From positions 18,587 through 82,586 of the forward strand of contig NZ_NMWU01000026.1 of assembly GCF_002860355.1 (NCBI RefSeq): DNA of 64,000 nucleotides, written 5' to 3'. Below, one piece after another: positions 8,365-16,357 of the stretch (its first letter is position 1; each line of letters opens with the position of its first letter). The DNA comes from Bifidobacterium margollesii (GTDB taxonomy: Bacteria; Actinomycetota; Actinomycetes; Actinomycetales; Bifidobacteriaceae). The position numbers and the translations under genes were made by a program. The notes below the pieces were generated by a model. That model had not been told where the DNA came from. It was given only the letters and a program-made list of their open reading frames with translations, and did not search any database.

Positions 8365-9726
8365 TCACAGACAATGCGCCATGTACAGCGGAAGTTTGAT
8401 GCGTTCTCCGTCGCTTTCAAGCTGCCGTGGATGCAGCACATACTCCTTGCCCAATTTACTGCCGTATATCCTGCGGAATTTATCCAAGGATGACGTGCCG
8501 TATCGTTTCGTGGATTTCACCTCAACCGGACTGATGCGAGGTTTCATCGCGGCATTGTCATATTCTCGGACAATAAGAAAATCGATCTCCATGGTTTGAG
8601 AGGCGTCATTTCGATTCGTTCGAGAGAAGAAATACAGCTTTCTCCCATTCGCACGAAACTGTTGCGCCACGGCGTTCTCGACAAGCATTCCCTCATTCAA
8701 CGACAATTTGTCAAACAAAATATCGCGGTATACATCGTCAGGGGTGGTTTGCCGGTCCGCGAATGTCTCCGATACCAGCAATCCCGTATCCGACATATAG
8801 CATTTGAATGACGAATTGTCTTCATACAGCCCCAAACCCACTGATGGATCAGTTGAATTACGACAAATATTGACCAGCCTTGCATCCTCCAGCCAAAAGA
8901 ACGCACCGTCATATTCCCGCGAACGCGCATTGGTGCTGATCGACGACAATGTGAACTTCTTTTCGTGTTTGGATAGCTGCCCGGGAATCTGCGCGAAAAT
9001 GCCTCTCACACGTCCTGCGTCCCCATTGGCGAACTTGCCGATATCATCGCCATAAAGCTGCAGAATGCCTCTTTTGATATCATCCACTTCACCGAAATCA
9101 CGATTCTCCACATATGCGGCTACGGCTTGTGGCATGCCACCGACCAGAAGATATTCACGCCACAGCCTCATCGCGCGCTTATGAAGGGCATCCGGCAACG
9201 GATCAAGCGCTTCGAAGGATCGCCGAATCGTCTCCGCAAGCAGATCTTCACCCATTGCCCAGCAGAATTCCTCGAAGTCCAACGGACCCATGTCTATTTT
9301 CCGTTCCTCCGAAGGAATAACGATATTCCGAACATTCTTTTTGATGGAGATCAACGATCCGGTTTCCACATAGTCGTATCGCCCATCTGCGACCAGATAT
9401 TTGATCAGTTCACGGGCGGCGGGATACTGCTGGACCTCATCGAAGACAATCAACGAATCCCGTTCGTACAGGCGCGTGCGATAATACGTCGACAGCATTA
9501 GAAAAAACGTAGTGAGGTCATCACGCTGTTCATCGAATATCTCGCGCACGACATGAGGCAATCGCGCGAAATCGATGAGTATGAATGAGCGGTATTGGGT
9601 ACGTCCGAAAGCCTCGACAATGGTACTTTTGCCCACACGACGGGCCCCTTCAATCAGCAGAGCTTCATGCCCGTCGGACCGTCGTTTCCAGTCGATAAGT
9701 TTGCTCATCATTTTTCGCTTCAGCAT
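8365..9726 (-). CDS. AAA ATPase with DUF4143 C-terminal domain
   Basis: A 453-residue ATP-binding protein of the AAA_14/DUF4143 type. Walker A is GARRVGKSTI near residue 30 and Walker B is DSLIVFDEVQ near 95. The C-terminal third contains the DUF4143 core, ending in a restriction-nuclease-like stretch (MEIDFLIV ... VEVKSTKRYG). Such genes are common accessory genes in gut bacteria, and their role is not established. Three in-frame starts exist: GTG 9735, GTG 9732 and ATG 9726. I prefer ATG 9726 because GGAG precedes it by 8 nt. The promoter region carries four similar TTTTCGTGY boxes, described separately. The gene looks more AT-rich than its neighbours, compatible with horizontal acquisition. 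Confidence 0.85.
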   Translation of the reverse strand: MLKRKMMSKLIDWKRRSDGHEALLIEGARRVGKSTIVEAFGRTQYRSFILIDFARLPHVVREIFDEQRDDLTTFFLMLSTYYRTRLYERDSLIVFDEVQQYPAARELIKYLVADGRYDYVETGSLISIKKNVRNIVIPSEERKIDMGPLDFEEFCWAMGEDLLAETIRRSFEALDPLPDALHKRAMRLWREYLLVGGMPQAVAAYVENRDFGEVDDIKRGILQLYGDDIGKFANGDAGRVRGIFAQIPGQLSKHEKKFTLSSISTNARSREYDGAFFWLEDARLVNICRNSTDPSVGLGLYEDNSSFKCYMSDTGLLVSETFADRQTTPDDVYRDILFDKLSLNEGMLVENAVAQQFRANGRKLYFFSRTNRNDASQTMEIDFLIVREYDNAAMKPRISPVEVKSTKRYGTSSLDKFRRIYGSKLGKEYVLHPRQLESDGERIKLPLYMAHCL

Positions 9727-9742
9727 ACGCACCACTCCGATT

Positions 9743-9851
9743 ACACGAAAATGCCAGTATATACATTTCCAAATTTACACGAAAACAACGATTTAAATAA
9801 GTCTCAGATACACGAAAACAATGATATGGAAGCGTTCGAAGTGCACGAAAA
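9743..9851 (-). promoter_or_regulatory. Four TTTTCGTGT boxes phased at 33-34 bp upstream of the DUF4143 ATPase
   Basis: On the plus strand ACACGAAAA occurs at 9743-9751, 9777-9785 and 9810-9818, and GCACGAAAA at 9843-9851. The start-to-start spacing is 34, 33 and 33 bp. Read towards the ATPase gene they are TTTTCGTGT/C boxes, the nearest ending 17 nt before the ATG. The spacing is close to three helical turns, so all boxes would face the same side of the DNA. A protein-binding array is the simplest reading. Confidence 0.6.
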
Positions 9852-9977
9852 CAGCAGCGGACAATACATCGCGATCATCCACCCACCCCTATAATTCCAC
9901 GAAGATTCAGATTGAGGACGCCGTGCATTCAGTTTGGCAAACCGCGGACATTAACCTCATGGATATACAGTGGAAGC

Positions 9978-11417
9978 ATGACTCTACGATTTCGCGGGAA
10001 CGGCACATTTCGTGTGCTGCAGATGGCCGACATTCAGGATGGACCGAACGTCAACGAGGATACGATCCGCCTGATCAGGGAGGCGATCGCCGTGGCCGAG
10101 CCGGATCTCGTCGTGCTTACCGGCGATCAGATCCGCGGCTATGATCCCGCCTACATCGACACGTTCCTGCGCCGCCGCGGGGACACACCCGGCGAGCACA
10201 TCCGCTCCGTCACGAAATTCGAGGCCAAGGTGCAGGGCCTGGAACCGGAGCACGTCGATCTCGACACGGCCATGGAGCACACCCGCGACAAGGTACGGGA
10301 GACCTTCGCCTCGTTCCTGGAGCCTCTGATCACCGCCGACGTGCCGTTCGCCGCCACGTATGGCAACCATGACTTCCAGTGCGGCGTGCTGGCCGACGAG
10401 CAGGACGACATGTACCGAGAATTCCCCGGATGTCTCAATCCGCGCGTCCCGGCCGACACCGCGGATGCGAACGCCGTGGATGCGAACGGCGATGATCCGC
10501 TCGCCTGCGAGGCGGGGACCTTCGCGCTGCCGATAGAATCATCCGACGGCAGCGGACGGATCGCCATGAGCGTGATGATGGTGAACTCCGGCGACTATGC
10601 CGGCGAGGTGGGCGGTGAGGACGGCGAGCCGGGACCTTACGTGGAGACCGACGCGCAGGCCAAGGCCAAGCATCCGATCACCTTCAGCCTGTATTCGCAG
10701 CATTCCCGGGCGATCGATCTGGCGGACAGCGCCGGCTACGGTTCTCCGAGCGATCAGGCACTCCGATGGCTGGGCGACGTGCAGCGTCATCTCGGCGAGC
10801 GCAACGGCGACGGTCTGCCGGTGCCGGCGATCGCATTCCAGCATATTCCCCCGCAGGAGTTCTACCAGTGCCTGCGCGAAGTGCCCGCGTGGACGCCGTA
10901 CGCCGTCGAGGGTGCACGGGCCTTCGCCGGCAAATGCTATCTGCTTGACGAATCCAAGTGCCGCCCCGGCTCCCTGCTCGGCGAGTCCATCGGCTGCGCT
11001 GACACGAACTGCGGCGAGGTGGATGCCATGCGCAGGGCTGGCGGATACTTCGCCCTGTTCGCCGGGCACGATCATAAGAACGCCTTCGTCGGCCATGTGG
11101 ACGGCATGGATCTCGGCTATGCCCCCACCTGCGGCTTCACACCGTACGGCCCGAAATCGGCGTTGCGAGGCATCCGCCTGTTCACCTTCCATGAGGACGA
11201 TCCCGCGATGTACGACACTCGTATGCTCACTTGGGGCGAGCTGATCGGCGAACCATCCAGCAACGAGCTGCGCGTGTTCGTCGGCGATCACCTCGTCACC
11301 GACGGCGCATCCTTCCGCAACGAGCTGCGCAAACCCCCGGTTTTCGCCACCCTCGCCCTCAGCGTGGCCACACTGGCCCACGTAGCCTGGCATTCCCTCC
11401 GCAAACGACGTCGTTGA
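9978..11417 (+). CDS. Metallophosphoesterase, probable tail-anchored
   Basis: Calcineurin-like phosphoesterase of 479 residues. The metal-binding blocks are visible in order: MADIQDG near residue 15, LTGDQ near 45, YGNHDFQ near 130, the AFQHIPP histidine block near 290 and FAGHDHKN near 365. The first block has DIQ where DxH is usual, so one metal ligand is substituted. The C-terminus ends in a hydrophobic helix (FATLALSVATLAHVAW) followed by RKRRR, suggesting a single membrane anchor with the catalytic domain inside the cell. This topology is unproven. The start at ATG 9978 is taken because family similarity begins within ten residues; the ribosome binding site is weak. The substrate is unknown. 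Confidence 0.85.
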   Translation: MTLRFRGNGTFRVLQMADIQDGPNVNEDTIRLIREAIAVAEPDLVVLTGDQIRGYDPAYIDTFLRRRGDTPGEHIRSVTKFEAKVQGLEPEHVDLDTAMEHTRDKVRETFASFLEPLITADVPFAATYGNHDFQCGVLADEQDDMYREFPGCLNPRVPADTADANAVDANGDDPLACEAGTFALPIESSDGSGRIAMSVMMVNSGDYAGEVGGEDGEPGPYVETDAQAKAKHPITFSLYSQHSRAIDLADSAGYGSPSDQALRWLGDVQRHLGERNGDGLPVPAIAFQHIPPQEFYQCLREVPAWTPYAVEGARAFAGKCYLLDESKCRPGSLLGESIGCADTNCGEVDAMRRAGGYFALFAGHDHKNAFVGHVDGMDLGYAPTCGFTPYGPKSALRGIRLFTFHEDDPAMYDTRMLTWGELIGEPSSNELRVFVGDHLVTDGASFRNELRKPPVFATLALSVATLAHVAWHSLRKRRR

Positions 11418-11433
11418 CGATACTGCCAACTGA

Positions 11434-12096
11434 TTATTCGGCTGAACGTTGGGTTTTCCAGATGAGGTAGGCGGCCAAGGTGATGCAGTCCATGATGTCA
11501 CCGGCGGCGATCATCTCCTCGATCTCCTCCTCGGAGAGCCAGACGAGACGTGAGTCCGTATCGCCGGCAACGGTAACATCGGCGTCGGCGGTGGCGGCAT
11601 CGACGGCATCGGCATCAGCGCCAGCGGGCGAGGCCGGACCGTCCACGGTGAGCTCCACCACGGCGATCGAATCGCGCAGCTTGCAGGAGTCGGCGTGCAC
11701 CGACTGAAGGATTCGCCGCGAGGAAGCCCGCACGCCGGTTTCGCGCAGCAGCTCCTCCTCGGCCACGGCTCCCGCGGTCAGCCCCTTCATGCCCATCGAA
11801 CGCGGAAACTCCCATTCATACGAATCGGTGGCGAATCGCCAATGACGGGCCAGCAGCAGCATGCCATCGCGTACGGCGACGCACACCACGCCAGGCATGC
11901 CGCCCTTCACCTGCGCGAACAGGATCGGCATATGCTCGCCATCCTCGGCACGGTCCCCGGTCATGCTCACATCGGCCTCGATCACCGTGAACCCGGATTC
12001 GTCACCCCCTTCGAACACTACGCGTTCGCCGTTGACCACGAACTCGGTCTCCAACCCGGACCGCACCGACGCCACATCGTTGTCCACGCCTGTCAT
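11434..12096 (-). CDS. Nudix-like hydrolase with degenerate Nudix box
   Basis: A 220-residue protein resembling ADP-ribose pyrophosphatase-type Nudix hydrolases. The fold is suggested by VVCVAVRDGMLLLARHWRF followed by YEWEFPRSMG and the helix AEEELLRETGV. The canonical box GX5EX7REUXEEXGU is altered: the RE position reads EE and the first glutamate of the EE pair is R. Metal coordination may therefore be changed or lost. An Ala/Asp-rich insertion (about residues 155-180) is unusual. The start has a strong site, GGAGG six nt before the ATG. The gene converges with the metallophosphoesterase gene only 16 nt away, so the two share a termination region. Confidence 0.75.
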   Translation of the reverse strand: MTGVDNDVASVRSGLETEFVVNGERVVFEGGDESGFTVIEADVSMTGDRAEDGEHMPILFAQVKGGMPGVVCVAVRDGMLLLARHWRFATDSYEWEFPRSMGMKGLTAGAVAEEELLRETGVRASSRRILQSVHADSCKLRDSIAVVELTVDGPASPAGADADAVDAATADADVTVAGDTDSRLVWLSEEEIEEMIAAGDIMDCITLAAYLIWKTQRSAE

Positions 12097-12293
12097 CTTG
12101 TTCCTCCAAGGTATTTAAACAACAGATTGTTCTAATCTATCCCGTTTTTCGGTTGCTATCCATATCGACGCACGAAAATCCCAAATACAGCGACGTTCCT
12201 TCACAACCATCCAATAACCCCCTATTATGATTTCGCTATATTCCGATTGCCTTTACCGAATTTTCGTTTTCACCCTTTACACTGGGGACATTG

Positions 12294-13700
12294 ATGGAAC
12301 AGTCAACGAATATTCTCAAGCCCATATCATCGTTTTCGGGAAGTAATCCGCCGATACCGCCTGCACCGGCAAGAAGCAACGCCTCGCCGGACGATCAAAT
12401 CTCGGCAGACGATCGACCTCGGCCGATCCTCAGCGACCTTTCCGACATGCTGCTGTATCTGGCATTGATCACCCTGCCGGTGGACGGCACGGCCGTCGGC
12501 ATCCAACTTCCCTACTGGAGTCCGATCGCCCCTTGGTTCTTCCTCGCCTACTCGGTGTGGAACTGGCGGTATCTGCGCCTGACGCTGCGACGATTCCTGC
12601 CGTTCTTCCTGTTCCCGATCATGCTGGCGCTCACCTCGATCTACGGGTGGCAGACCATAGCCGTGCATGGCATGGCATTAACGAAATCCTTCGTTTCGAT
12701 TCTGCTGGGTCTGGCCTGTCTGACGTCATTGGATATCGCCTTCATTCGCAAGCGTCTGTCGTGGAGAACCGCGCTGAGCGTGCTCATCGCCGCATACTGG
12801 GTGGCGTTCGCCACGGGGGTTCTGCAGTATCTCGCGCAGGGCGGCCATCTCAATTGGAAGCCGGTACGGGCGTACTTCGTCAATCTGCTCCACCGACCGT
12901 ACATCTGGACTCGTCCGCAGTTTCTGTTCGCCGAACCCTCGTACATCGGCATGCATCTGTTCGGCGTACTGCTCCCCTGCTACTGGATAACGCGCGACCG
13001 TCGGCTGGCCGTGCTCATACCGACGTTCGCGATCGGTTCGATCGCCATGGGGGCAGGCACGCGCATCATCATCGATTCGGCCGTGGCATTGTTCCTGTGG
13101 ATGGTGACTTCGGTGAACTTCCGCGATCGAAGGGCCACCTGGGGTTTTGTGGGCGGCATGGCTGCCATCGGCATCGGATCGATCGGCGCGATGCTGTTCA
13201 ATCCTCGGTTGAATTCGCTGCTCACCCATGGGTTGTTGGCCGGCGACGGGTCGATGTCCGCGAGGATCTTCCACGCACTGGCCCCGATGTGGTCGTGGCT
13301 GCACGATCCGGCGCATTTTCTGCTTGGGTGGGGTGCCGGCAACATCTCGGACGCGGTGAGGAACGGGTATCTCGGCGCCCGGCGCTGGTATGACGCGCAT
13401 GGCGGCATCGTGGGCTGGGAGATCCGGAGTCTGGCGGACCCGCCTGCCGACACCTTCACCATGAGCCTGTATTCGAGTTTCATCAGCGAATTCGGCATCC
13501 TGATGTTCGCCGTGTTTCTGCTGATGTCGGTGATTCACGTCACCCGTCATCACGCGTGGAATCGCACCGTCGTGGTGTGGATGGTGCTGATCGCGTACCT
13601 GTACATCCAGTTCGAGTCCTACGCCTTCTACGCCATCCCCCTGTTCATCTGGACGGTCGGCAACCAGCACGGCTGCGGACTGTTCGAAAAAGACGCTTAG
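12294..13700 (+). CDS. O-antigen polymerase-like (Wzy-type) membrane protein
   Basis: A 468-residue polytopic membrane protein with about ten hydrophobic helices after a Pro/Ser-rich cytoplasmic N-terminus of roughly 55 residues. The loop LLHRPYIWTRPQFLFAEPSY followed by IGMHLFGVLL is typical of O-antigen ligase/polymerase-like proteins in Gram-positive EPS clusters. Another large extracellular loop lies around residues 310-385. It probably joins lipid-linked repeat units at the outer face of the membrane. The ATG at 12294 is preceded by GGGG at 7 nt; a TTG just before it is less likely. It is the leftmost gene of the EPS locus and is separated from the EpsG-like polymerase by several genes, so the locus holds two polymerase candidates. 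Confidence 0.75.
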   Translation: MEQSTNILKPISSFSGSNPPIPPAPARSNASPDDQISADDRPRPILSDLSDMLLYLALITLPVDGTAVGIQLPYWSPIAPWFFLAYSVWNWRYLRLTLRRFLPFFLFPIMLALTSIYGWQTIAVHGMALTKSFVSILLGLACLTSLDIAFIRKRLSWRTALSVLIAAYWVAFATGVLQYLAQGGHLNWKPVRAYFVNLLHRPYIWTRPQFLFAEPSYIGMHLFGVLLPCYWITRDRRLAVLIPTFAIGSIAMGAGTRIIIDSAVALFLWMVTSVNFRDRRATWGFVGGMAAIGIGSIGAMLFNPRLNSLLTHGLLAGDGSMSARIFHALAPMWSWLHDPAHFLLGWGAGNISDAVRNGYLGARRWYDAHGGIVGWEIRSLADPPADTFTMSLYSSFISEFGILMFAVFLLMSVIHVTRHHAWNRTVVVWMVLIAYLYIQFESYAFYAIPLFIWTVGNQHGCGLFEKDA

Positions 13701-13735
13701 GCCGTGGGTTCACGACGGCATCACAGCAATACAAT

Positions 13736-13764
13736 TTGCGAATATTTCGTTTACATGCCATACT
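13736..13764 (+). promoter_or_regulatory. Possible promoter of the HTH gene
   Basis: TTGCGA (13736-13741), a 17-nt spacer and CATACT (13759-13764) lie 51 nt before the ATG at 13816. The -10 match is weak. Confidence 0.3.
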
Positions 13765-13815
13765 GAACATATTCACACATCCACCGCAGGGTATTCAGCA
13801 TGAAAGGAAACGCAC

Positions 13816-14337
13816 ATGGGAACGCAGAGCATTTCCAAGGATTCCGCGACGTATATGCCCAATGCGGAAGATCGCAAACAACTCATCGACATCAAAGAAG
13901 CGTTGGCCAGCCTATCGGAAGACAGAGCATCCTTTGATCACGAATTTGATGGCATAACGTCTCAAAAGGACTTTCCAGTAGCGATGCTTAAAGTCCCCGG
14001 CGAAAACGATCGCCCACTTACCCCGGAACTTGCGGATGTACTGCTGAAGGTCGCCGATCAACTGGCAAAGGGAAAGGCCGTATTTGTCGCCCCATATGAT
14101 ACGAGACTCACCACTCAAGACGCTGCGGACTTTCTCGGCATATCCCGACCGACTCTGGTGAAGCTGCTGGAGCAGGGGAAGATTCCTTTTGAAAGGGTAG
14201 GCCGTCATCGTCGCGTTCTGTTGTCTGATTTGCAGCAATACTCGGAGACTCGTCATCGTGATAATCTTCGTATCTTCGACGATATCGCTTCGGATGAAGA
14301 TCCGAAGGCAACACTGGACAACCCGCTGCTGTCATAA
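13816..14337 (+). CDS. Excisionase-type HTH protein, antitoxin-like (orphan)
   Basis: A 173-residue protein with a MerR/excisionase-type helix-turn-helix in its C-terminal half: LTTQDAADFLGISRPTLVKL followed by LEQGKIPFERVGRHRRVLL, about residues 97-140. Proteins of this architecture in actinobacteria usually sit directly upstream of a PIN-domain toxin gene and are annotated as its antitoxin. Here no toxin gene follows. Instead there is a strong GAGGAGG site and a five-codon reading frame (14371-14388), then a terminator hairpin. GAAAGGAAACGCAC precedes the ATG. It may now act only as a DNA-binding protein on its own promoter. It differs in base composition from the flanking EPS genes. Confidence 0.75.
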   Translation: MGTQSISKDSATYMPNAEDRKQLIDIKEALASLSEDRASFDHEFDGITSQKDFPVAMLKVPGENDRPLTPELADVLLKVADQLAKGKAVFVAPYDTRLTTQDAADFLGISRPTLVKLLEQGKIPFERVGRHRRVLLSDLQQYSETRHRDNLRIFDDIASDEDPKATLDNPLLS

Positions 14338-14370
14338 CAACGATAATCTGCATCGAGGAGGACGGCAGTC

Positions 14371-14388
14371 ATGAGCTTTCCGGATTAA
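14371..14388 (+). pseudogene. Five-codon remnant, possibly of a lost PIN toxin gene
   Basis: After the HTH gene, GAGGAGG (14356-14362) is followed 8 nt later by ATG AGC TTT CCG GAT TAA, encoding MSFPD. PIN toxins paired with excisionase-type antitoxins often begin M-[ST]-F-x-A-x-L-D. The position, start signal and first residues therefore fit the beginning of such a gene whose remainder has been deleted. This is inference: five codons cannot prove homology. Confidence 0.35.
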
Positions 14389-14403
14389 AGCAGTTACATA
14401 GCA

Positions 14404-14440
14404 GTGGAGGGGTGGAATCGGTTGGATTCCACCCCTCCAC
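14404..14440. terminator. Strong hairpin between convergent genes
   Basis: GTGGAGGGGTGGAATC (14404-14419) and GATTCCACCCCTCCAC (14425-14440) pair perfectly over 16 bp around loop GGTTG. It lies between the rightward HTH gene and the 3' end of the leftward kinase gene and could stop transcription from both sides. Confidence 0.7.
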
Positions 14441-14475
14441 GGTTTATGTTCCGAATTCGACGGGATTCAGGACAG

Positions 14476-15900
14476 TCAGCGCCTGCGCTTCTTCTTGCCG
14501 TGGCCCTTCTTGTCGTCTTCGTAATAGTAGTAATAGTAGTTCTTCGAATGGGTCTTCTTCGGGTCGGCGAAGTTGAACACGAAGCCGAGGATCGGCACTT
14601 CGGCGGTTTTCAGGGACTGCATGGTGTTCTGCAGCTCCTTCTTCTCCACCACGCCCTTACCGGTCACCAGCACGAGACCGCCGGCCATGCGGCCGAACAC
14701 CGTGGCGTCGTTGGCCACGGAAAGCGGGGCGGTATCGATGAGCACGTAGTCGTACTGGGTGAGGGCCTGATTCACCAGTTCGGTCATCAGATGCGAGTTG
14801 AGCAGGATGCTGGCGTTGGCCGGACGCTTGCCGGCGGGAAGAATATGCAGGTTCTGCTTCCAGTACTTCTGCACCACGTCCTTCGGCGTGGCCTGGCCGG
14901 ACAGCACATGGGAAAGACCCACATGGCCTTCGATGCCGAGCTTGTGCGCGACGGAGGGGTGACGAAGATCGGCGTCGATGAGCAGTACGCGCTTGCCTTC
15001 CTCGGCAAGGGCCACGGCGATGTTCGAGGAGATGGTGGTCTTGCCTTCGGAGGGATCGGTGGAGGTGATGACGATCAGGCGACCGTGCTCGTTCTCATCG
15101 GTGGTGAGGAAGGAGAGGTTCGTACGGATGCGGCGGAACTCCTCGGCTTCGCGTCCGGCGGGCTGGGCCACGATCACCGGTCGGCTCTCGTCCAACGTGG
15201 CGTTCTGCGGAATCGTGCCGAGCGAGGATGCGTGGGTGATGGATCGCACGTCATCGGAGCTGTCGACCTTGGTGTTGAGCATGTCCTTCAGCAGTGCGAC
15301 GCCGATGCCGGCGACGATGCCGAGCACGACGGCGGCGGCGAGGAACATCGGAATGTTCGGGGAGCTTTGCTGGGAAGGCACGCTGGCCTTCTTCACGACG
15401 GAGAGCTGAACAGGGGATTTCTGCTGAGGCTGCTGCGCGTTGCTGTCGCCGGATGCGCTTGACGACACGTATTCGGAAAGGCTCTTGGCGACGGCGTTGG
15501 CGATATCGGACGACTGCTGCGGATCCTTGCTCTCCACGGAGATGTCGACCATGAAGGAGTTGGTCGGGTTCGACACCGTGATCATGCCGGCCAGCTGATC
15601 GGCCGTGTAGTTCAGACCAAGATCGCTGATCACCGGGTCAAGAACCGCTTCAGTCTTAACCAGCAGAGGATAGGTCTGAATCTGCGTGGAAAGATATGCG
15701 GCACCGGAATTCATGGCGGATGAATTCTGCGTGGCGTCGGCCACGGAAACATTGTATGAGGCGTATACCTCGGAGGTGGCGGTGTATTTCGCCGGTGCGA
15801 GGAACGTATAGGCGACCACGGCTCCGCAGACCACGGCGAATGCGATGATTGCGGTAATGATGCGCCGGCGAATCATCTGAAGAAGATCGGAGATGCTCAA
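14476..15900 (-). CDS. Wzz/CpsC-CpsD fusion: chain-length regulator and bacterial tyrosine kinase
   Basis: This 474-residue membrane protein controls polysaccharide chain length and export. The N-terminal half is a Wzz domain: helix 1 at about 14-34, an extracellular part, then helix 2 near 175-195 (FLAAAVVLGIVAGIGVALL). The C-terminal half is a BY-kinase with Walker A (STDPSEGKTTISSN), Walker A' (LLIDADLRHPS) and Walker B (YVLIDTAPLS). It ends in a tyrosine cluster (KNYYYYYYEDD) and a basic tail, the usual autophosphorylation site. Fusion of both halves is the proteobacterial arrangement and also occurs in actinobacteria. The start is TTG at 15900 with AGGGAAG upstream. The low-molecular-weight phosphatase at 37961 is its likely counterpart. 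Confidence 0.93.
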   Translation of the reverse strand: MSISDLLQMIRRRIITAIIAFAVVCGAVVAYTFLAPAKYTATSEVYASYNVSVADATQNSSAMNSGAAYLSTQIQTYPLLVKTEAVLDPVISDLGLNYTADQLAGMITVSNPTNSFMVDISVESKDPQQSSDIANAVAKSLSEYVSSSASGDSNAQQPQQKSPVQLSVVKKASVPSQQSSPNIPMFLAAAVVLGIVAGIGVALLKDMLNTKVDSSDDVRSITHASSLGTIPQNATLDESRPVIVAQPAGREAEEFRRIRTNLSFLTTDENEHGRLIVITSTDPSEGKTTISSNIAVALAEEGKRVLLIDADLRHPSVAHKLGIEGHVGLSHVLSGQATPKDVVQKYWKQNLHILPAGKRPANASILLNSHLMTELVNQALTQYDYVLIDTAPLSVANDATVFGRMAGGLVLVTGKGVVEKKELQNTMQSLKTAEVPILGFVFNFADPKKTHSKNYYYYYYEDDKKGHGKKKRRR

Positions 15901-16027
15901 TATTCTTCCCTGTTCTTAGACAAAGATTTATATACATCATGCAATGTAGCACACCCTGTTGATTGCCAATCGGGTTGCGACGGACCCTCACAAAACATGA
16001 CCGCGCGGGAAAACACGGCAAAGGAAA

Positions 16028-16056
16028 AGCCCCCGAATCGTTATGATTCGGGGGCT
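16028..16056 (-). terminator. Terminator downstream of the surface protein gene
   Basis: AGCCCCCGAATC (16028-16039) and GATTCGGGGGCT (16045-16056) form a 12-bp stem with loop GTTAT. Read leftward it is followed by TTTTCCTTT, a typical T-rich tail. It would end leftward transcripts that have passed the repeat block at 16086-16340. Confidence 0.75.
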
Positions 16057-16085
16057 CATGCCGTTTATGGCAGGTGCGCAGTCGA

Positions 16086-16340
16086 GCTTCCCCTACGAGG
16101 GGAAGCTGTCGAGCGAAGCGAGACTGATGAGGTGGAGGGACGAAGCAATCAGGCTTCCCCTACGAGGGGAAGCTGGCAGCCGAAGGCTGACTGATGAGGT
16201 GGAGGGGAGAAGCAATGAACTGCGCCCCAACCCCCTCATCAGTCGGCTACGCCGACAGCTTCCCCCTGTGGGGGAAGCCCCCATACGGGTACGTGAACTT
16301 CCACCGTCCGTTTCCTTGGCTTCCTCCACAGGGGGAAGCC
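16086..16340. repeat. Dispersed double-hairpin repeat, locus 2 (3 copies plus a fragment)
   Basis: Copies lie at 16086-16135 and 16153-16202 (forward) and 16232-16279 (inverse), with a fragment at 16318-16340. The two forward copies share GCTTCCCC-TACG-GGGGAAGC but differ in the second hairpin: GAGCGAAGCGAG in one, CAGCCGAAGGCTG in the other. The inverse copy has GTCGGC-TAC-GCCGAC. All keep the tail CTGATGAGG. The block fills the gap between the kinase gene and the surface protein gene. Confidence 0.8.
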
Positions 16341-16357
16341 AAGAAGGGCCAGCTAGA

